In this document: positions 46,696 through 54,883 of the stretch, piece after piece
Layout: every line of letters begins with the position of its first letter
Position numbering within the stretch: the first letter of the stretch is position 1
Source of the DNA: a bacterium
GTDB taxonomy: Bacteria > Krumholzibacteriota > Krumholzibacteriia > LZORAL124-64-63
Length of the DNA stretch: 64,000 nucleotides
Reading direction: 5' to 3'
Assembly (NCBI GenBank): GCA_016703265.1
Contig: JADJCK010000002.1
Span: forward strand, 75,359 to 139,358
Notes under the pieces: model-generated
The model's input: only the letters and a program-made list of their open reading frames with translations
The model's database searches: none
What the model was told of the DNA's origin: nothing
Translations under genes and position numbers: made by a program

Positions 46696-47355
46696 GTGTC
46701 GTCTGCCGACCTTACCCGCACCACGCGTCCACTGGCCGTCGTCCTGGCGCTGGTCCTGCTCTGGACGTCCATGCCCGGGACGGCCTTCGGGGCGGGTCGG
46801 GCCGGGAGCGACCAGAAGACGAATCGCCGCCTGTCGTCCCCGGTCAGCCGCCTGAACCGACCCGAGGGCGAGCCGCCGTTCATCTGCGGGCACCTGTCGT
46901 TCGGCGGCACGTTCTCCCATGAGCAGGGGAATTTCGGTTACGGCGGTTCGGTTATCTTCCGGCCGCCGGCGGCCGCTGATTTCCTGGATTTCCTGAATGA
47001 CTGGAACACGGGGCTCGTGTTGCAGGTTGACCGCTTCTCCCTGGGGAACGGCGGTCGCCTGCTTTCGGCCGACCTCCTGTTCCGCCGCTACCTGGCCGAG
47101 CGCGGCGGCACCGGCACCTCGATCCTGCCCTTCGTCGGCGGCGGCTTCGGCGCCACCAGCGCCTGGCCCGGAACCTCCGGTGATGCGCCGGGGCTCAAGT
47201 ACTGGTCGCTCGTGCTGGAGGCGGGGCAGGAATGGCGCTTCGACGGAGGCTGGCTGCTGCTCGCCAAGGGGCAATTGCGCCTGCTGCGCCAGGACGGTGT
47301 CGACTGGTCGACCTGGTCCGTGCTGGTCGGGGCCGGGTTGCCGTTCCCCTGGTAG
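46696..47355 (+). CDS. small exported, probably outer-membrane beta-barrel protein of unknown function
   Basis: 219 residues from the GTG at 46696, which follows GAAAGGACAAG; the frame is open upstream without a better site. The signal peptide LAVVLALVLLWTSMPGTAFG is clear. The mature part shows alternating hydrophobic strands with aromatic ends (HLSFGGTFSHEQGNFGYGGS, GTSILPFVGGGFGATSAWPG) and finishes SVLVGAGLPFPW, compatible with an eight-strand barrel, though no family is recognised. The stop codon region is duplicated in tandem directly downstream (47356-47374). Monocistronic as far as can be seen. Confidence 0.68.
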   Translation: MSSADLTRTTRPLAVVLALVLLWTSMPGTAFGAGRAGSDQKTNRRLSSPVSRLNRPEGEPPFICGHLSFGGTFSHEQGNFGYGGSVIFRPPAAADFLDFLNDWNTGLVLQVDRFSLGNGGRLLSADLLFRRYLAERGGTGTSILPFVGGGFGATSAWPGTSGDAPGLKYWSLVLEAGQEWRFDGGWLLLAKGQLRLLRQDGVDWSTWSVLVGAGLPFPW

Positions 47356-47374
47356 TTGCCGTTTCCCCTGGTAG
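47338..47374 (+). repeat. tandem duplication of the last 18-19 bases of a gene
   Basis: ttgccgttcccctggtag (47338-47355) is repeated as ttgccgtttcccctggtag (47356-47374). The first copy encodes the C-terminal LPFPW plus stop; the second is untranslated and has one extra T. Confidence 0.85.
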
Positions 47375-47413
47375 AGCGCCGGGAAACCTGCTGGCTGGCG
47401 GGAACGGATCGTC

Positions 47414-47419
47414 TATACT
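47414..47419 (+). promoter_or_regulatory. possible -10 element for the FG-GAP protein gene
   Basis: TATACT at 47414-47419, 71 bases before the start codon, with only a poor -35 (CTGGCT, 47391-47396, 17-base spacer). Confidence 0.35.
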
Positions 47420-47489
47420 CCCGGGGTCAGTGAATTCCACCACGCTCTTCCGACGCGCCCGCTGCCGGGCAGCGCCCGCGAGGTTTCGC

Positions 47490-48311
47490 ATGGGCCCGCT
47501 TTCGCAGTCCCGCATGGCCACTTCCCGTGTGCGCCCGGCCTGCCTGTCCATCCTTCTTCTGGCCGTCATGATTCCGGGGGCGGTGCTGGCCCAGTCGGAA
47601 CTCAGCTATCGGCAGTATCGCGACCTGGCGGCGCTTGCGGACCGGTTCGAGCATGTCGCCCAGTTCGAGCCCCTGCAGGGTGAGCCGGGCATGTTCTTCG
47701 CGATCGCCGAACGCTTCGGCACAGTGCAGGTGCTGAAGGCTGACGGACGCGGCGTCCGCACGGTCTGGAAGAGCAACCAGCTGGCAGGCATTCCCGAGGA
47801 AGTGATCGTTGCCGACCTCAGCGGCGACGGACTCGACGACGCGCTGTTGTGCCGTACCTCGGCCGCGCGGATCTACGCGTGGGCGCTCGATGAGTTCTCG
47901 CCGCTCTGGGAATCGCTGTCGGGTGAGTACGCGATCGTGCAGTGCTTCACGGCCGCCAACGTGGACGAGGACCCGGCAGCGGAAATCGTGATGATCGCCG
48001 ACCAGCGCATCGTCTACGTGGACGGCGGTTCCTTCACCAAGCAGTTCACGAGCATCAACGAGTATTCCGCCACGCAGATCCGCTGCGGCGACGTGGACGG
48101 CGACGGCAGCGCCGAGGTCGTGCTCAACTCGGGCAAGGTCGTCGATGCCCGCTCCGGCGATGTGGAGTGGGAGGATGAGCCGTTCTTCGGCCAGATCGAA
48201 TTGCTGGACCTCGACGGAAACGGCGTTCTCGAAGTGTTGACCGAGACGCCGGGCGGCGGCCCGCTCAAGGTGTTCGATATCGGCGGCCGCCGCGAGGTGC
48301 GCTTCCAGTAG
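47490..48311 (+). CDS. exported FG-GAP/VCBS-repeat protein
   Basis: 273 residues from the ATG at 47490 after GCGAGG; an ATG at 47514 is an alternative. The signal peptide LSILLLAVMIPGAVLA is followed by a mature protein predicted to begin QSELSYRQYRD. Ca-binding FG-GAP-type loops are seen: VADLSGDGLDDALL, NVDEDPAAEIVM, GDVDGDGSAEVVL and LDLDGNGVLEVL, suggesting half of a beta-propeller. Probably surface-located. The N-terminal Gln after cleavage would be a substrate for the glutaminyl-cyclase-like protein at 35.7 kb. It is convergent with dsbD, 14 bp apart. Confidence 0.8.
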   Translation: MGPLSQSRMATSRVRPACLSILLLAVMIPGAVLAQSELSYRQYRDLAALADRFEHVAQFEPLQGEPGMFFAIAERFGTVQVLKADGRGVRTVWKSNQLAGIPEEVIVADLSGDGLDDALLCRTSAARIYAWALDEFSPLWESLSGEYAIVQCFTAANVDEDPAAEIVMIADQRIVYVDGGSFTKQFTSINEYSATQIRCGDVDGDGSAEVVLNSGKVVDARSGDVEWEDEPFFGQIELLDLDGNGVLEVLTETPGGGPLKVFDIGGRREVRFQ

Positions 48312-48325
48312 GGCGGGCAGCCGCC

Positions 48326-50185
48326 TCAGCGCACACTCTGCATGAGGGCCAGCATTTCCGGCGCCGGCACGAAGCCCGTGGCGCGTGCGTGCAGGATGGC
48401 GCCGCGGCTGTCGATGAAGATCACGCGCGGCAGGCCGGTTACCTGGAACTCGGCCTTGATCGCGGCCATCTCGTCGTCGTCGGTCGCGGTGGCGTCGATC
48501 TTCACGGTCGCCCAGCGCTGCGACTCGGCGACGACCGCAGGATCATTCCACACCGACTTGTCCAGCTTCTTGCAGTAGACGCACCACGAAGCCCAGAAGT
48601 CGACCAGCACCGGCTGTCCTGCCGCGCGCGCAGCAGCGCGGATCGCCTCGAGCCGCGCCGAGGCGTTCGCACCCGTTGCGATCACGTCCCAGGCCACCTT
48701 GCCCGCGTCAGCGGTCGCCGTTGCCGGCGCGTTTCCCGACGGTGTCGCGCTCCCGGTCGCCGTGATCGTCGCCGGGGCAGTCCGGGGTGCGTTTGCCGCG
48801 GCAACGACCGCCGATTCACCGTGACCGGCCACCGGGCCGATTGCTGTTTGCAGGGGCGAAGGCAGCAGGAACCCGTGGGCCAGGAACGATCCGACGAGCA
48901 GCCACAGCCCCGCCACGAAGACCACCAAGCCCAGGGCCATGCGGGTGCGCGGCCACCAGCCCCAGCCTTCCTGCGGCCGGTCGAACGCACCCATGAAGAC
49001 GGCCGTCAGGATGGCGGCGGCGCCGGCCAGGGGATAGAAGACGGCAGCCGGCAGCACGGCGCCCGGCCGTACGAACCAGAACGCCATGACCACCAGCAAC
49101 AGGCCCATGCCCTTCTTCACCGTGTCCATCCAGCCGCCGCTGCGGGGCAACGTGCCGAGCAGCGCGGGGAAGGTGCCGACACCGATCAGCAGCATGCCCA
49201 TGCCGAGCCCGAACGTCAGCAGCGAGAAGAACCCGAGCACCCAGTTGCCTGTCGTGGCGACCCACACGAGCAGCGCTGCCAGGAACGGGCCGACGCACGG
49301 CGAGGCCACGAGCCCTGCGACGAGGCCCATCGCGAAGACACCGAAGATGCCGCCGCGCGCGCCGCCGGGTCCGGCCAGCCGGTCGCGCAGGAAAGCAGGT
49401 GCCTGGAGTTCGAAGGCGCCGAACATGCTGAAGGCGAGCACCATCAGCAGCACGGCAATGGGCGCCACGACCACCGGGCTCTGCATGAAGGCGGTGATCC
49501 CGCTGAAGACCGAGGCACTGAGGGCGCCGAGCACGGCGTACACGAGCGCCATGCCCAGCACATAGGTGACCGAGAGGCCCAGCCCGTGGAGCGCGCCCTT
49601 TTCCTGGCTGCGTGCGCCGATCACGGCCAGGGTGATGGGGATCATCGGGTAGATGCACGGCGAGAGACTCATCAACAGGCCGAAGCCGAAGACGAGGACC
49701 AGGAAGAACGGCAGGCCGCGGCGGTCGAGGAAATTCTGGATGCGATCCGCCGACCAGCCCTCGCCATAGGCGCCCGTGACGGTGCCCTGCCAGGTCGCGC
49801 TGAGGGCGCGGGCATCGACGGTCGCACCGGTCACCGTCACTTCGGTCCGATGTTCACCGGTCGGGGCATTGCCCGGCACCGGCGCGGCCCATTCGAGCAG
49901 GAGCGCACCGTTCTCGCCCGGCGTGACGCGGAGCGGGTACGGCTCACCGACGAATCCCGGTGCGTCGGGAAGGGTCACCTTCACCTGCAGGCTGCCGGAG
50001 TCGAGGAATTCGTCGTCGGCAGGGGTCACGACGAGGTCCAGCACCAGGTCACGCCCGGGCTCGATTTCCGCCGTGCGCGGCGTCACCTGCAGGTCCAGCG
50101 CCATGGCCGGCAAGGCGGCGGCCAGGAGCGCAATCGTGAACAGGCGGGCGCAGGCGGGAACAAGGGCGGCTCTGGCGGACTTCAT
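48326..50185 (-). CDS. dsbD: thiol:disulfide interchange protein DsbD
   Basis: 619 residues that move reducing power from cytosolic thioredoxin to the periplasm. It has a signal peptide (LFTIALLAAALPAMA), an N-terminal beta domain (about 25-150), an eight-helix membrane domain with the two transport cysteines in SLSPCIYPMIP and VASPCVGPFLA, a Pro/Ala/Thr linker, and a C-terminal thioredoxin domain with C531 and C534 (WASWCVYCKKLD) and the cis-Pro TGLPRVIF. The N-terminal domain lacks an obvious catalytic Cys pair, so it may differ from E. coli nDsbD. The ATG at 50185 follows CGGGAGAACGCG; longer frames are spurious. Divergent from a TlpA-like gene that may be its client. Confidence 0.92.
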   Translation of the reverse strand: MKSARAALVPACARLFTIALLAAALPAMALDLQVTPRTAEIEPGRDLVLDLVVTPADDEFLDSGSLQVKVTLPDAPGFVGEPYPLRVTPGENGALLLEWAAPVPGNAPTGEHRTEVTVTGATVDARALSATWQGTVTGAYGEGWSADRIQNFLDRRGLPFFLVLVFGFGLLMSLSPCIYPMIPITLAVIGARSQEKGALHGLGLSVTYVLGMALVYAVLGALSASVFSGITAFMQSPVVVAPIAVLLMVLAFSMFGAFELQAPAFLRDRLAGPGGARGGIFGVFAMGLVAGLVASPCVGPFLAALLVWVATTGNWVLGFFSLLTFGLGMGMLLIGVGTFPALLGTLPRSGGWMDTVKKGMGLLLVVMAFWFVRPGAVLPAAVFYPLAGAAAILTAVFMGAFDRPQEGWGWWPRTRMALGLVVFVAGLWLLVGSFLAHGFLLPSPLQTAIGPVAGHGESAVVAAANAPRTAPATITATGSATPSGNAPATATADAGKVAWDVIATGANASARLEAIRAAARAAGQPVLVDFWASWCVYCKKLDKSVWNDPAVVAESQRWATVKIDATATDDDEMAAIKAEFQVTGLPRVIFIDSRGAILHARATGFVPAPEMLALMQSVR

Positions 50186-50366
50186 CGCGTTCTCCCGGGT
50201 CGGCTGCGCAGGTTTGCGGCTGGCGTTGGGGGTTCGGTTGCGCCTAGAATAAGCCATATAGGCCGCGCGACAAGCCCGGGTTCCCGGCGTGTCGGGTTGG
50301 AACACAGCGGCGCCTGCAGCGGCGGGCGCCGGACAGGTGGCTGGCACTTCCCACATTGGAGTCGAG

Positions 50367-50921
50367 ATGCGTTCAGCAGGACAGGATCTTCGCCGGTTGC
50401 GGCCGGGAGCCATGGTCGCGATCGCCCTTGTCGTCTGTATCGCGGGTTTGTTCGGCTGCGGGAACGGGCAGGCCGCGTCCAAGGGGGCGGGGGGCCGCGA
50501 AGGTTCCGCCCTTCCTGAAGTGAAGCTGACGGCGCTGGACGGCCGTGAGTACACGACCGCCTCGCTGCGCGGCAAGGTTGTCGTGGTCGATTTCTGGGAT
50601 ACCTGGTGCGGCCCCTGCCTTCGCGCGATGCCCCACCTGAAGGAACTGAGCACGAGTCACCCGGACGACGTGGTGGTCATCGCGGTAGCGCTCGGGCAGG
50701 AGGGAGAGGCGAAGGTGCGCGACGTCGTCGCAAAGCTGCAACTGCCCTTCCCGGTGATGATGTTCGAGGCGCAGGGAGACCTGACGGCGGCTTTCGGCGC
50801 CGTCGAGCAGTTGCCGACAACTTTCCTGGTCGGGCCTGATGGCGTGATCCAGCGCCGCTGGGTCGGGTCGCAATCGCTGCCTGTGTACGAGAGGGCGGTC
50901 AAGGCGCTGTTGCCGTCGTGA
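50367..50921 (+). CDS. TlpA-family thioredoxin-like lipoprotein
   Basis: 184 residues. The ATG at 50367 follows TTGGAG. A lipoprotein signal (VAIALVVCIAGLFGC, Cys31) anchors a thioredoxin fold with active site WCGPC (C81, C84) in VVVDFWDTWCGPCLRAMPHL and cis-Pro in VEQLPTTFLVGPDG. The TlpA/ResA group reduces periplasmic or envelope proteins, typically during cytochrome maturation. The divergent DsbD is the likely electron donor. The longer upstream frame has no ribosome site. Confidence 0.9.
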   Translation: MRSAGQDLRRLRPGAMVAIALVVCIAGLFGCGNGQAASKGAGGREGSALPEVKLTALDGREYTTASLRGKVVVVDFWDTWCGPCLRAMPHLKELSTSHPDDVVVIAVALGQEGEAKVRDVVAKLQLPFPVMMFEAQGDLTAAFGAVEQLPTTFLVGPDGVIQRRWVGSQSLPVYERAVKALLPS

Positions 50922-50977
50922 AGCGGAGTGCAGGTGAGGCCGATGGTCCTGGTGCGCACGGATGACAAAAAGAAGAA

Positions 50978-51010
50978 CCCCTGGCTGTGGCGTGAACCCG
51001 CAGCCAGGGG
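50978..51010 (-). terminator. intrinsic terminator after the 21-residue ORF (minus strand)
   Basis: Stem cccctggctg (50978-50987) with cagccagggg (51001-51010). On the minus strand it is followed by TTCTTCTTTTTG. It lies 14 bp beyond the stop codon of the small ORF and serves that transcript, perhaps also read-through from the phosphatase gene. Confidence 0.8.
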
Positions 51011-51024
51011 CTAGAGAGCGCTGA

Positions 51025-51090
51025 TCATTTTCTCAACCACCAAAAGAGATCGAGCAACGACAAGGCCAGCACGATGATTCCGGTTTCCAT
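51025..51090 (-). CDS. 21-residue hydrophobic small membrane protein (unannotated-size ORF)
   Basis: The ATG at 51090 is preceded by AAAGGGGGGG at normal spacing and opens a 21-codon frame starting METGIIVLALSLL and ending WWLRK, with stop at 51025-51027. Hydrophobic residues fill positions 5-19 and two basic residues close the C-terminus: a single transmembrane peptide with an interfacial Trp pair. A T-tailed terminator follows within 14 bp. The gene is on the same strand as, and about 170 bp after, the SpoIIE-type phosphatase. No homologue is known to me; composition resembles small regulatory or toxin-like membrane peptides. Confidence 0.6.
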   Translation of the reverse strand: METGIIVLALSLLDLFWWLRK

Positions 51091-51256
51091 CTCGATCCCC
51101 CCCTTTCTGCGGTTGGGGCCGGAAGGGACACCAGCACAGGGATCGGATCGCGCCGGGTCGGCTTGAGAAATTCCCTCAGGGACTGGGAGAGGGGCCTCCG
51201 GTGCATCCGGGAAATCATTAGCAATATCGGGGCCGAATCGGGCATCGTGACGTTAA

Positions 51257-53767
51257 TTACTTTACTTGCAATAGCATAGCTGTCTGGTCGTCTGAGCGGT
51301 GGTGATGGCCGAACGCACTGATGGTGGCAAACACCCGTTCGAGGACGCCCGATGGATCGTCGTCCAGGTCACCCTCCACGAGGGCCAGCAGGCGCTCACT
51401 GTCGAAAAAGCAGCCTTCCGGATCGCGCTGGTCGGTGAGGCCGTCGGTGTAGAGGAAGAGGCGGTCGCCGGGCATCAGGGCCACGGTACCTTCGCGATAG
51501 GCGAACTCGGGTTCCACGCCCAGGACGGGGCCGCCCTTGCGCAGGTGCTGGCGGCGCGGCGCCTGCCGGCGCAGGAGCACCGGCGGATCCATGCCCGCGT
51601 TGCAGTAACGGAGCAGACCCGCAGCCGGATCCCAGACACCGTAGAAGAAGCAGATGAAGTGGCTGGGACCGACCAGCGACGCCACCACGGGGTTCATGTG
51701 CGAGACCACATCGCGCGGCGGGGCGCCTTTCTCGGCAGCCAGCCGGAAGGCGACGCGCAAGGAACTCATCATCAACGCCGCCGGGATCCCCTTGCCCGAG
51801 ACATCGCCGATGGCGAGTGCGAGGCGACCGCCATCCATGGTGAAGTAGTCGAAATAATCGCCGCCCACGGTGCGGCACGGCTCGTTGCGTCCGCAGATCG
51901 TGCCGTGCGGGGTGACCAGCGGCGCCACGGGCAGCAGGTTCGCCTGGATGCCGCGGGCCACCGCCAACTCGGTTTCCAGGCGCTTGCCGCGCAGCCGTTC
52001 CTCGTACAACTGGCGACTCTCGACCACGGGGCCGGCCTGCACGGCCAAAGCCTGGAGGTTCGCAATATCCTCCTGGCCGTAGAGCTGACCGCCGGCCTTG
52101 GGTCCGAAGGCAAGGAAGCCGAGCAGGCGGTTGCCCGACACCAGAGGTACGAGCAGCGAGGCGTCCAGTCCGCGGAGCAGTTGCCACGACGGGTCGTCGG
52201 GCCGGCCGCCGGGCCCGAGATCCTCGAGCTCCTCGCAGAAGACGGGCCGGCGCACGCGGTCGAGGAGGAGGGTCAGCGGGTCGTCCGGTGGCAGGGACGG
52301 CAGCTGGGGCGCTCCGGGCGTTGACGCGGGCCAGGAGGTCCGCAGGCTGAAGCCCTTGCCGGGGGCCGGTGCCGCCAGGACGATGGCGAACGAGCGGGGG
52401 CGGAAAAGTTCGCCGAGCGCCGCAGCCAGGTGTTCCAGCACGGAATCGGCCTCGATCAGGCCCGTCAGGCGATCCGCCAGGCGGGCAATGGCCTCGCGGT
52501 TCACCCGTCGTGAAGGGTAGAACGCCAGGTCGACGAGGCGCTGCACGCGTTCACGCAAAGGCGCGACAACGAGGGCCGTACCCGCGACCAGGAGCACCAG
52601 GACATAGGACGAGTCCACGCCGAACTGCGTCGACAGGAAGGTGCCGACGGCGACCGTCACGAGCAGGTAGCACACGACAATGAGCGCCGTCAGTGAGCCG
52701 TAGATAAGCCCGATGCGGACCACGAACGCCGTGTCGAGCGCGCCGTAGCGCATGATCGCCAGCGCAAAACTGGCCGGCACCAGCAGCAGGGACAAGCCGA
52801 GGTAGCGCAGATGGGGCACGCTCGAACCTGGGGCCAGGTTGCCGAGCGCCATGGTCACCAGGAACGGCACCAGACCGGCAGTCAGGCCGGTGAGGATCAC
52901 CAGCATCTTCGTGCGGCGAATGGGTCTGTCGCGGCGGAAGGCACCGCGTCCGAAGCGGCCGAGACCGATCAGGAAACACGCGAGCATATAGATCAGCGAC
53001 ACGGTCTCGATGACGGTATCGATGCCACCGTGAGGGCGCTGGCCGCGCAGGATCTCGTTTGCCGAGGTGAGGCCGAACAGGACCCAGGCAGGGATCATGA
53101 TCCAGCGGTGCGGCGCGGCGCCGTCGGCGCCGGTCCGCCAGGGCGAGGGGAACTGGAGGAAGAACCGCAGCACGTAGGCTGGCAGGAGCATCTGCAGCAG
53201 CGCGCGCAGGTGGTACTTGACGTTGACGTAGCCGATGCGGTCCACGTCCGGGATGTCGATCAGGAAAAAGGCGAAGATCGCGCACATCGCGAAGAAGTGG
53301 CGGGCGACCGGGTCGGCGCGCCGGGAAAGGACCCACCAGCCGATGAGCAGGAACGCCAGGCCGCTGACCCACTGCGTGTACTGCGTGATCATGACCGCCT
53401 GCGAGGGCGGATCCGGCCTGACGACGACGGCCACGGTGCTTCCGTCGCGCTGCAACTGCAGCGCCAGCGGCTCCAGGCGATAGTGACCGGCGGTTGCTGC
53501 GTAGTAGTCCATCATGCGCGCCAGGGGGCGGCCGTCCACCGTCAGCAGGCGATCCTCCGCGCGAACCCCGGCGCGGTCGGCCGGGCCGCCGGGCTCGACG
53601 CGCAGCACGCGCAGGTCGAGGACGGATAAGCCGTATTCTGCGCGACGGGCAATGTGGAAGGTGATGGGCAGGGACAGGGCCAGCATCATCGGCGCCAGCA
53701 GGAGCAGCGCGATGGTGCGCGTCACGCTCTCGAAGCGGGTTTGGCGATGCCCGGCTGGGTGCCGCAC
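51257..53767 (-). CDS. membrane PDZ-GAF-SpoIIE (PP2C-type) serine phosphatase
   Basis: 836 residues. After one N-terminal membrane helix there is a PDZ domain (about 50-115: VLRVEPGGPADRAGVRAEDR), then about eight further helices, a cytosolic GAF domain (about 430-590) and a C-terminal SpoIIE/RsbU phosphatase domain with metal-binding GGDYFDYF, IGDVSGKGIPAALMMS, NAGMDPPVL and FLYTDGLTDQ. It is a probable sensor that dephosphorylates an anti-sigma-factor antagonist or related protein in response to an envelope signal; no partner switch genes are adjacent. Starts at GTG 53767 (alternatives nearby). A small membrane peptide gene follows it. Confidence 0.88.
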   Translation of the reverse strand: MRHPAGHRQTRFESVTRTIALLLLAPMMLALSLPITFHIARRAEYGLSVLDLRVLRVEPGGPADRAGVRAEDRLLTVDGRPLARMMDYYAATAGHYRLEPLALQLQRDGSTVAVVVRPDPPSQAVMITQYTQWVSGLAFLLIGWWVLSRRADPVARHFFAMCAIFAFFLIDIPDVDRIGYVNVKYHLRALLQMLLPAYVLRFFLQFPSPWRTGADGAAPHRWIMIPAWVLFGLTSANEILRGQRPHGGIDTVIETVSLIYMLACFLIGLGRFGRGAFRRDRPIRRTKMLVILTGLTAGLVPFLVTMALGNLAPGSSVPHLRYLGLSLLLVPASFALAIMRYGALDTAFVVRIGLIYGSLTALIVVCYLLVTVAVGTFLSTQFGVDSSYVLVLLVAGTALVVAPLRERVQRLVDLAFYPSRRVNREAIARLADRLTGLIEADSVLEHLAAALGELFRPRSFAIVLAAPAPGKGFSLRTSWPASTPGAPQLPSLPPDDPLTLLLDRVRRPVFCEELEDLGPGGRPDDPSWQLLRGLDASLLVPLVSGNRLLGFLAFGPKAGGQLYGQEDIANLQALAVQAGPVVESRQLYEERLRGKRLETELAVARGIQANLLPVAPLVTPHGTICGRNEPCRTVGGDYFDYFTMDGGRLALAIGDVSGKGIPAALMMSSLRVAFRLAAEKGAPPRDVVSHMNPVVASLVGPSHFICFFYGVWDPAAGLLRYCNAGMDPPVLLRRQAPRRQHLRKGGPVLGVEPEFAYREGTVALMPGDRLFLYTDGLTDQRDPEGCFFDSERLLALVEGDLDDDPSGVLERVFATISAFGHHHRSDDQTAMLLQVK

Positions 53768-53888
53768 AATGAAGCTCCGCGCATGGGGGCTGTCGGCCGG
53801 CGTGGTCCCACGCCGCGCTGCCCGATCCTACCACGAAATGCTGGAGATCCCAATGGTCGAAGGCGGGGGATGGCTTCCTGGGAAATGA

Positions 53889-53915
53889 AAGGGGCCCGGC
53901 ATTGCCGGGCCCCTT
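53889..53915 (-). terminator. hairpin terminator of the exported-protein gene at 53942-54535
   Basis: aaggggcccggca (53889-53901) pairs with tgccgggcccctt (53903-53915); on the minus strand TTTCATTTCCC follows. It lies 26 bp after the stop. Confidence 0.75.
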
Positions 53916-53941
53916 GGGAACGATCTGTCGGAATCGTGGGA

Positions 53942-54535
53942 CTAGCGGAACAGGGCCTTCACGCCACCCCAGGTCTCGCCCTCGATCGCCACGGCGCAGT
54001 CGCCGTTGATCGTGGCGACGGGGAAGGTGCGGCCGCCGGTCGACTGCCGCAGTTCCTTGATCGAATCGATGTTCGCGCCGTCCAGATACGCAGGCACCTT
54101 CTCCGGCAGCGAATGGAAGAACACGCCGTCGATGAAGAACTGCGACGGGGTCGCGGTGTCCGTCAGGTAGAAGTCGAGGACCGCGATCACGACGGCCGGG
54201 TACGTGTACGGGTTGATCAGCGGCGCGAGCGTGCCGACGATGTACTCGCCGGGCAGCAGGCCGACGTTGACCGCGGAGCCCTGGATACCCACGTTCGTCA
54301 GGAAGATCGGGCCCGTGGTCGTCAGCTTGCATTCCCAGCCATGCACGCCGGCGGGGCTGGTCGGGTGCGTGATCACCAGGTAGCCGCGGTGCGCGCCGAC
54401 ATCCATGGAGATGCAGTTGTTGCAGGCACAGGGATCGAAGTAGACGCCGATGCCGTCGTCATCCGGATCCAGCTGGGCATAGGAAACACCGGCGAGGGCC
54501 GGCAGAATGAACAGCGCGAGAAGCAATTTCCTCAT
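53942..54535 (-). CDS. exported protein of unknown function with C-terminal WGxVKAxFR motif
   Basis: 197 residues with signal peptide KLLLALFILPALAGVSYA; the mature protein would begin QLDPDDDGIGVYFDP. The start of the mature chain has an acidic turn and a CACNNC pair, and the rest looks like an immunoglobulin or beta-sandwich fold (GAHRGYLVITHPTSPAGVHG, GEYIVGTLAPLINPY). It ends EGETWGGVKALFR, close to the end of the protein at 4812-5519. Family not recognised. The N-terminal Gln makes it a candidate substrate of the glutaminyl-cyclase-like protein. Own terminator; promoter in the AT-rich gap shared with valS. Confidence 0.72.
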   Translation of the reverse strand: MRKLLLALFILPALAGVSYAQLDPDDDGIGVYFDPCACNNCISMDVGAHRGYLVITHPTSPAGVHGWECKLTTTGPIFLTNVGIQGSAVNVGLLPGEYIVGTLAPLINPYTYPAVVIAVLDFYLTDTATPSQFFIDGVFFHSLPEKVPAYLDGANIDSIKELRQSTGGRTFPVATINGDCAVAIEGETWGGVKALFR

Positions 54536-54883
54536 GACAATCCCCCACGGTGTTGGGTCTCGTAGCTCAACTGTTGACGAGACAGCCCGGGCGAACTCCT
54601 GCTCGTTGCTCAGCTAAACTACCCGAAACGATCCGCGATGGGAAGCATAATTTTTACCTGTCTCGGCAAATTTCTCGTGAATCGAGGCAATGATTGTTTA
54701 ACTTGTTGTATTTAATGAATATATATACGATTTGACCCTCGCAGCCAGCCGGATACCGGTTCTTCAGGCGGCGTTGCGGGTCCAAACCCGTTGCCCCCCC
54801 GGCGGCTGGATGCTAGTTTCCCAACTCACTGGTTGGCCAGCGATTCCGGCATTCCGCTGAACGTCCCGACAGGAGCGCATCCC
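54536..54883. promoter_or_regulatory. AT-rich divergent promoter region, exported protein / valS
   Basis: 348 bases, no gene. Bases 54640-54735 are the most AT-rich of the window. They contain the valS promoter described separately and presumably a minus-strand promoter. I see no T-box-like leader before valS. Confidence 0.55.
54703..54731 (+). promoter_or_regulatory. sigma-70 promoter of valS
   Basis: TTGTTG (54703-54708), a 17-base AT-rich spacer and TACGAT (54726-54731), 152 bases before the GTG start. Confidence 0.5.
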
